NCBI GenBank assembly: GCA_934433135.1
Contig: CAKRZO010000016.1
Coordinates: 1-64,000 of the forward strand
DNA length: 64,000 nucleotides
Origin: an uncultured Acetatifactor sp.
GTDB lineage: Bacteria > Bacillota > Clostridia > Lachnospirales > Lachnospiraceae
Reading direction: 5' to 3'
Below the pieces are notes generated by a model that saw nothing but the letters and a program-made list of their open reading frames with translations, did no database searches and had not been told where the DNA came from. The position numbers and the translations under genes were made by a program. Positions 60,413 to 64,000 of this stretch are shown piece by piece (the first letter of the stretch is position 1; every line of letters starts with the position of its first letter).

Positions 60413-61777
60413 TTATGCTTCTTTCGGTTTTCGCCTAAGCTTTGCAAAAAAGAAGCCGTCACAGTCATCTTTTCCGGGCATCAGCTGCAGCATACCGCCT
60501 TTTGCTCGCTCTTTCAGACAATCAGGAAGATTGTTCTCCATGCTTTGCAGCTCAAACGGAAAATTCCGACAGACCCACTCACACATTTTCTCGTTTTCTT
60601 CCCGGTGTACCGTGCAGGTACTATACAAGAGTATACCGCCCGGTTTTACATAACGCCAACTGCCTTCTATAATCGCTTTCTGAAGCGTTTCAAGCTCCGC
60701 AAAGGACTCTTCGCTCACATGATACTTAATATCCCGCTTTTTTCCGATGACACCAAGCCCGGAACAGGGTACATCCAGAAAAACGATATCGGCCTTTTCC
60801 AGATAATTTTCATCCGTTACACGACCGTCCCACTGCTGTACGGTAACATTGTCACAGTTCATTCTGAAAAAATTTTCCTCTATCAGGGGCAGTTTACTCT
60901 CTGAAACGTCTCTTGCAAGAACCTTTCCTGCCTTTTCGGCTGCAAGTATACTCTTGCCTCCCGGAGCCGCGCAAACATCTATTACAAAATCATCCGCTCC
61001 CGGTGCGGCAGCTTCCACCGCCAGCATGGAACTGACATCCTGTACCGTAAATGCTCCCTGCAGAAAGCCCGGAAGCATTGCCACATTATCGGTTTTTTCC
61101 AACAGATAGGCATACTCCAGATAGGGAGAAGGACGTACCGTTACTCCCAACGCTTCCATTCGAGCAATATACTCCATTCTCTGCTTTTTGTCAAGGCTTG
61201 TCTGAAAACGGATACTCACGGGATGAATTTGCAAAAGTCCCTCTAACATTCTTTCCGTATCTTCTCTTCCATATTCATCCAGCCACAGCTTCACGATCGG
61301 AACCGGCATGGAATAACGTACGGACAAATATGCAAGGGGATCTTTTTGTGCGTCCGGCCAGACAATTTTTTCTTTGCCTCTTGCAATATTTCGCAGAACG
61401 CCGTTCACAAACCCTTTCAGATTACGGAATCCCTTTTTCTGTGCCAGGTTCACGGCTTCATTGCACACTGCACTGTCCGGAATACGATCCATATACAGAA
61501 TCTGATAGGTACTCATACGCAAAAGATTGCGGATGAACGGCTTCATCTTACGAACAGGAAGACTGGAAAACTGTCCGATCACATAATCCAGCTCTAACTG
61601 CCTTTCCACGCAACCTTCTGTCATACGCTTCATCATTGCCTTATCCCGCGCAGGCAGGTAGTCATATTTATCCAATACGTTTTTCATCAATCTATGGGAA
61701 TATTCCTTCTGTTCCCCCGTGGAAGAAGTTTCTTCCATGGAAAGCAATACTTCCATTACCACTTCTCTGATATTCAA
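60413..61777 (-). CDS. rsmB: 16S rRNA (cytosine(967)-C(5))-methyltransferase
   Basis: Methylates C967 of 16S rRNA. The 454-residue protein has an N-terminal NusB-like domain (residues 1-135, with GCVERQLELDYVIGQFSS) and a SAM domain with VIDVCAAPGGKSI, FLDVPCSGLGVIGKK (catalytic Cys) and LLYSTCTVHREENE. The start is TTG at 61775-61777 in a GGGAAGA context. It follows fmt by 15 bases. Confidence 0.96.
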   Translation of the reverse strand: MNIREVVMEVLLSMEETSSTGEQKEYSHRLMKNVLDKYDYLPARDKAMMKRMTEGCVERQLELDYVIGQFSSLPVRKMKPFIRNLLRMSTYQILYMDRIPDSAVCNEAVNLAQKKGFRNLKGFVNGVLRNIARGKEKIVWPDAQKDPLAYLSVRYSMPVPIVKLWLDEYGREDTERMLEGLLQIHPVSIRFQTSLDKKQRMEYIARMEALGVTVRPSPYLEYAYLLEKTDNVAMLPGFLQGAFTVQDVSSMLAVEAAAPGADDFVIDVCAAPGGKSILAAEKAGKVLARDVSESKLPLIEENFFRMNCDNVTVQQWDGRVTDENYLEKADIVFLDVPCSGLGVIGKKRDIKYHVSEESFAELETLQKAIIEGSWRYVKPGGILLYSTCTVHREENEKMCEWVCRNFPFELQSMENNLPDCLKERAKGGMLQLMPGKDDCDGFFFAKLRRKPKEA

Positions 61778-61792
61778 TCTTCCCTGTTCTCC

Positions 61793-62761
61793 CTATCCCA
61801 GGATCTCTCCTGCCTGCATATGTGCCCCCGGTAAAAATTCTTTTGCCGTCATGGCCTTTTTTCCTTCCAGCTGCAGCGCCGTTATTTTCAGAATTCCTTT
61901 GCCTGTTTTTACGAAAATAGCTTCTTTGGATAAGGCGACAATGCTCCCGCACTCTTCCTCCGCACCGGGAAATGCCTCCTTGGGCTCTTCATATTCCGGT
62001 GAAGAATTGTCGCAGTACCATGCTTCCTTTATCTTAAGCTGCTTATCATGATAACGGGTATAGACCCCGGGCCAGGGATTCAGCGCTTTTACTTTTTGCT
62101 CAATCTGCTTGGCGGACTCCCTGAAATCAACCTTGCCCATTTCTTTGGAAATCAGGGAGGCATAACTGCTCTTTTCCTCTTCCTGCTTTCTCGGATTAAG
62201 TTTGCCTTGCTGCAGCAGGACAAGTGTCTCCGTGATGGCCTGCGCCCCGGCCAGAGTAAGCTTTTTCGTCAGACTTTCATAACCATCCGTCCGCAGGATC
62301 GGCACTTCTTTCGTATAAAGAATATCGCCGGTATCCAGCCCCGCATTCATCTGCATAATCGTCACACCGGTTTTTTCTTCTCCGTTTAAAATCACATGCT
62401 GGATGGGAGAAGCTCCACGGTATGCCGGAAGAAGAGATGCATGGATATTCAAACAGCCGTAAGGCGGAATATCCAGAATCTCCTGGGACAGGATCTGTCC
62501 GAAAGCAGCCACAATATAAACATCCGCAGGATAGGCCTTAATCTGCTCAATGGCTTCCGGCGTCTTAATCCGCCTCGGCTGCAAAACCGGAAGCTGATAT
62601 TTCAAAGCGCACTCTTTTACTTCGGAAAACTGCAGCTTGCCGCTGCGGCCTTTGGCCTTGTCCGGCTGTGTCACCACCGCCGTAACTTCATGGCCTGCTT
62701 TTAGAAGTGCCTCCAGCGCTCCCACCGCAAATTCCGGCGTACCCATAAATACTATTTTCAT
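61793..62761 (-). CDS. fmt: Methionyl-tRNA formyltransferase
   Basis: Formylates initiator Met-tRNA. The 322-residue protein has MGTPEFAVGALEALLKAGHE, the catalytic NIHASLLPAYRGASP with its Asn and His, NAGLDTGDILYT, and a C-terminal OB-fold domain. GAGGACTAGC precedes the ATG at 62759-62761. It pairs functionally with def just upstream. Confidence 0.97.
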   Translation of the reverse strand: MKIVFMGTPEFAVGALEALLKAGHEVTAVVTQPDKAKGRSGKLQFSEVKECALKYQLPVLQPRRIKTPEAIEQIKAYPADVYIVAAFGQILSQEILDIPPYGCLNIHASLLPAYRGASPIQHVILNGEEKTGVTIMQMNAGLDTGDILYTKEVPILRTDGYESLTKKLTLAGAQAITETLVLLQQGKLNPRKQEEEKSSYASLISKEMGKVDFRESAKQIEQKVKALNPWPGVYTRYHDKQLKIKEAWYCDNSSPEYEEPKEAFPGAEEECGSIVALSKEAIFVKTGKGILKITALQLEGKKAMTAKEFLPGAHMQAGEILG

Positions 62762-62824
62762 GCTAGTCCTCTTTTCTGCTATAAGAGCATCTTTTTGCTC
62801 GGGAACAAATTGCAATCCGTAAAC

Positions 62825-63325
62825 TTATTCGTTATCCTCTTCCTGCACTTCTTCCTCATCGTCATAAGCGGCATCCTGCAGTTCACCCTCTACTTTTTCC
62901 ACGTAAAGATGTCCGTCCAAATGATCCAGCTCGTGGCAGATTGCCCGCGCAAGAAGTTCGGTTCCCTCCAAAACAAAGGTCTGCATATTCACATCCTGTG
63001 CTTCTACTTTGACATAATCGGGTCTGGTTACCACGCCTCTCTTGCCCGGTACAGACAGGCAGCCTTCCTGACCGGTCTGCTCACCGCTGGTCTCCAGAAT
63101 TCTGGGATTGATCAGAATGTGGGGGGCTTCTCCGGTCGTGTCAATGACAACAATTCTTTTTAAAATGCCGACCTGACAGGCAGCCAGCCCTACGCCTTCC
63201 GCCTCATACATCGTCTCTAACATGTCCTGGATCAGTTCCCTGGTTCTGGGTGTCATTTCCTTTACTTCCTTACAATGCTTTGTAAGAACCTCATCCCCGA
63301 TTTCTCTTATATTCCGAATTGCCAT
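62825..63325 (-). CDS. def: Peptide deformylase
   Basis: Removes the formyl group from nascent proteins. The 166-residue protein has the three PDF motifs: GVGLAACQVG (with Cys where many have Pro), EGCLSVP and HELDHLDG, which hold the metal ligands Cys, His and His. The C-terminal tail is very acidic (YDDEEEVQEEDNE). CAGGAAAAGAAC precedes the ATG. Confidence 0.97.
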   Translation of the reverse strand: MAIRNIREIGDEVLTKHCKEVKEMTPRTRELIQDMLETMYEAEGVGLAACQVGILKRIVVIDTTGEAPHILINPRILETSGEQTGQEGCLSVPGKRGVVTRPDYVKVEAQDVNMQTFVLEGTELLARAICHELDHLDGHLYVEKVEGELQDAAYDDEEEVQEEDNE

Positions 63326-63423
63326 GTTCTTTTCCTGCCTTTCCGCTTTTCTTACTGTTATATTTTTATGGCTTTCGCCTCTGTGGATACCATAAGATTG
63401 CTCCGTACTGCGTACTCCCGCAA

Positions 63424-64000
63424 TTATAGTAGGTGAATCGGATCAAAATCAAACTGGACGGTTTCCGGTATTTCGGTACAGGCTTCCAGCTCTTTTTCCA
63501 GAGAATCCTTCACTGCTACCAGTTTATCATAAAAAGCACATTTTATATAGAGGACAAAACGAAAAATATCATTTACTTTACCGATCGCCGCCGGAGCCGG
63601 TCCCATCATTTCCATTCTTCCCGCTTCGTTTCTTTTTTTCATCAAATCCTCTGCCGCCGTTCTTTTTACAAACTGTGCCAGGTTCTGAGCAAACCGCTTT
63701 CCTCTTTCCTCATCCGGTGCAAAAATCTGTACGGCAAGGATATGGGAAACCGGCGGATAGCCCAACATCTGCCGGTACAGGATCTCCTCCCGATAAAAGC
63801 CTTCATAATCCTGCGCAGCGGCATAGCGCAGCGCATAATGCTCCGGCTGGTACGTCTGAATGACCACCTCTCCCGGCTTGGCTCCTCTTCCGGCCCTCCC
63901 GGCAGCCTGCGTTAACAATTGGAAGGTTCTTTCTCCCGCCCGGTAATCCGCTGCAAATAAGGAAAGATCCGCCGCCAGAATTCCTACCAGTGTTACATTC
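63424..64000 (-). CDS. priA: Primosomal protein N' (PriA), C-terminal part
   Basis: Replication restart helicase, cut off by the window end at its 5' side. The visible 191 residues include ADLSLFAADYRAGERTFQLL, the helicase motif VI segment AGRAGRG, then the C-terminal PPVSHILAVQIFAPDEER and MMGPAPAAIGKVNDIFRFVLYIK. It starts the conserved priA-def-fmt-rsmB-rlmN order. Confidence 0.95.
   Translation of the reverse strand, partial: NVTLVGILAADLSLFAADYRAGERTFQLLTQAAGRAGRGAKPGEVVIQTYQPEHYALRYAAAQDYEGFYREEILYRQMLGYPPVSHILAVQIFAPDEERGKRFAQNLAQFVKRTAAEDLMKKRNEAGRMEMMGPAPAAIGKVNDIFRFVLYIKCAFYDKLVAVKDSLEKELEACTEIPETVQFDFDPIHLL

Overview
The window comes from a spore-forming, Gram-positive anaerobe of the Clostridia, most likely a member of the Lachnospiraceae. 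The reasons are the sporulation genes (spoIIGA, sigE, sigG, a YlmC/YmxH protein), a PASTA Ser/Thr kinase with its phosphatase, a T-box leader on thrS, an L20-type leader on infC-rpmI-rplT, families common in this group (DUF1846, DUF1540, DUF5688, DUF975), and AGGAGG-type ribosome binding sites with moderate GC. Almost all genes are on the minus strand. The plus-strand features are ssrA, a CDF cation transporter, a DUF1846 gene and sigG.

Layout. 1-300: possible end of an IS200-like element. 0.3-8.1 kb: hflX, a two-component system, ssrA and smpB, rnr, secG. 8.3-16.3 kb: a five-gene oligopeptide ABC importer operon. 16.5-19.6 kb: eno and gpmI. 19.8-25.5 kb: CDF transporter, pepD, tRNA-Gly, infC-rpmI-rplT, a TraB/ChaN-like lipoprotein and a DUF1540 protein. 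25.6-31.1 kb: DUF1846, thrS, DUF5688, efp. 31.4-34.5 kb: shikimate genes aroQ-aroK-aroE with yqeG, then nrdR. 34.6-38.9 kb: sporulation genes. 39-51.6 kb: a dcw cell-division cluster (mraZ, rsmH, ftsL, two class B PBPs, murD, ftsW, murA, ftsQ, ftsZ) that lacks mraY, murE, murF, murG and murC. 51.9-55.2 kb: lgt, ychF and two small membrane-protein genes. 55.3-64 kb: the conserved priA-def-fmt-rsmB-rlmN-prpC-pknB-rsgA cluster, with a possible unassigned small RNA after it.

The most unusual locus is the peptide importer. Its OppC-type permease carries a seven-repeat RCC1-like beta-propeller of about 310 residues between TM1 and the conserved FGTD segment, predicted to lie outside the cell. The partner OppF ATPase has an insertion of about 180 mostly helical residues between Walker A and the Q-loop. 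The large substrate-binding lipoprotein looks circularly permuted. Together these suggest a remodelled, possibly receptor-coupled importer.

The second theme is intergenic DNA. At least three dispersed repeat families recur through the window: a MITE-like element with GTAACAGTTCAG ends, a modular repeat that ends just upstream of several start codons and supplies their GGGGAT ribosome-binding sequence, and a repeat containing GTACACCGTCCTGCAAA. Some gene ends lie inside repeats. Other regulatory features include a hairpin that sequesters the eno ribosome binding site, a four-box MraZ operator, a spoIIGA promoter with 21-bp spacing and a Spo0A-like box, and an ATT start for infC.
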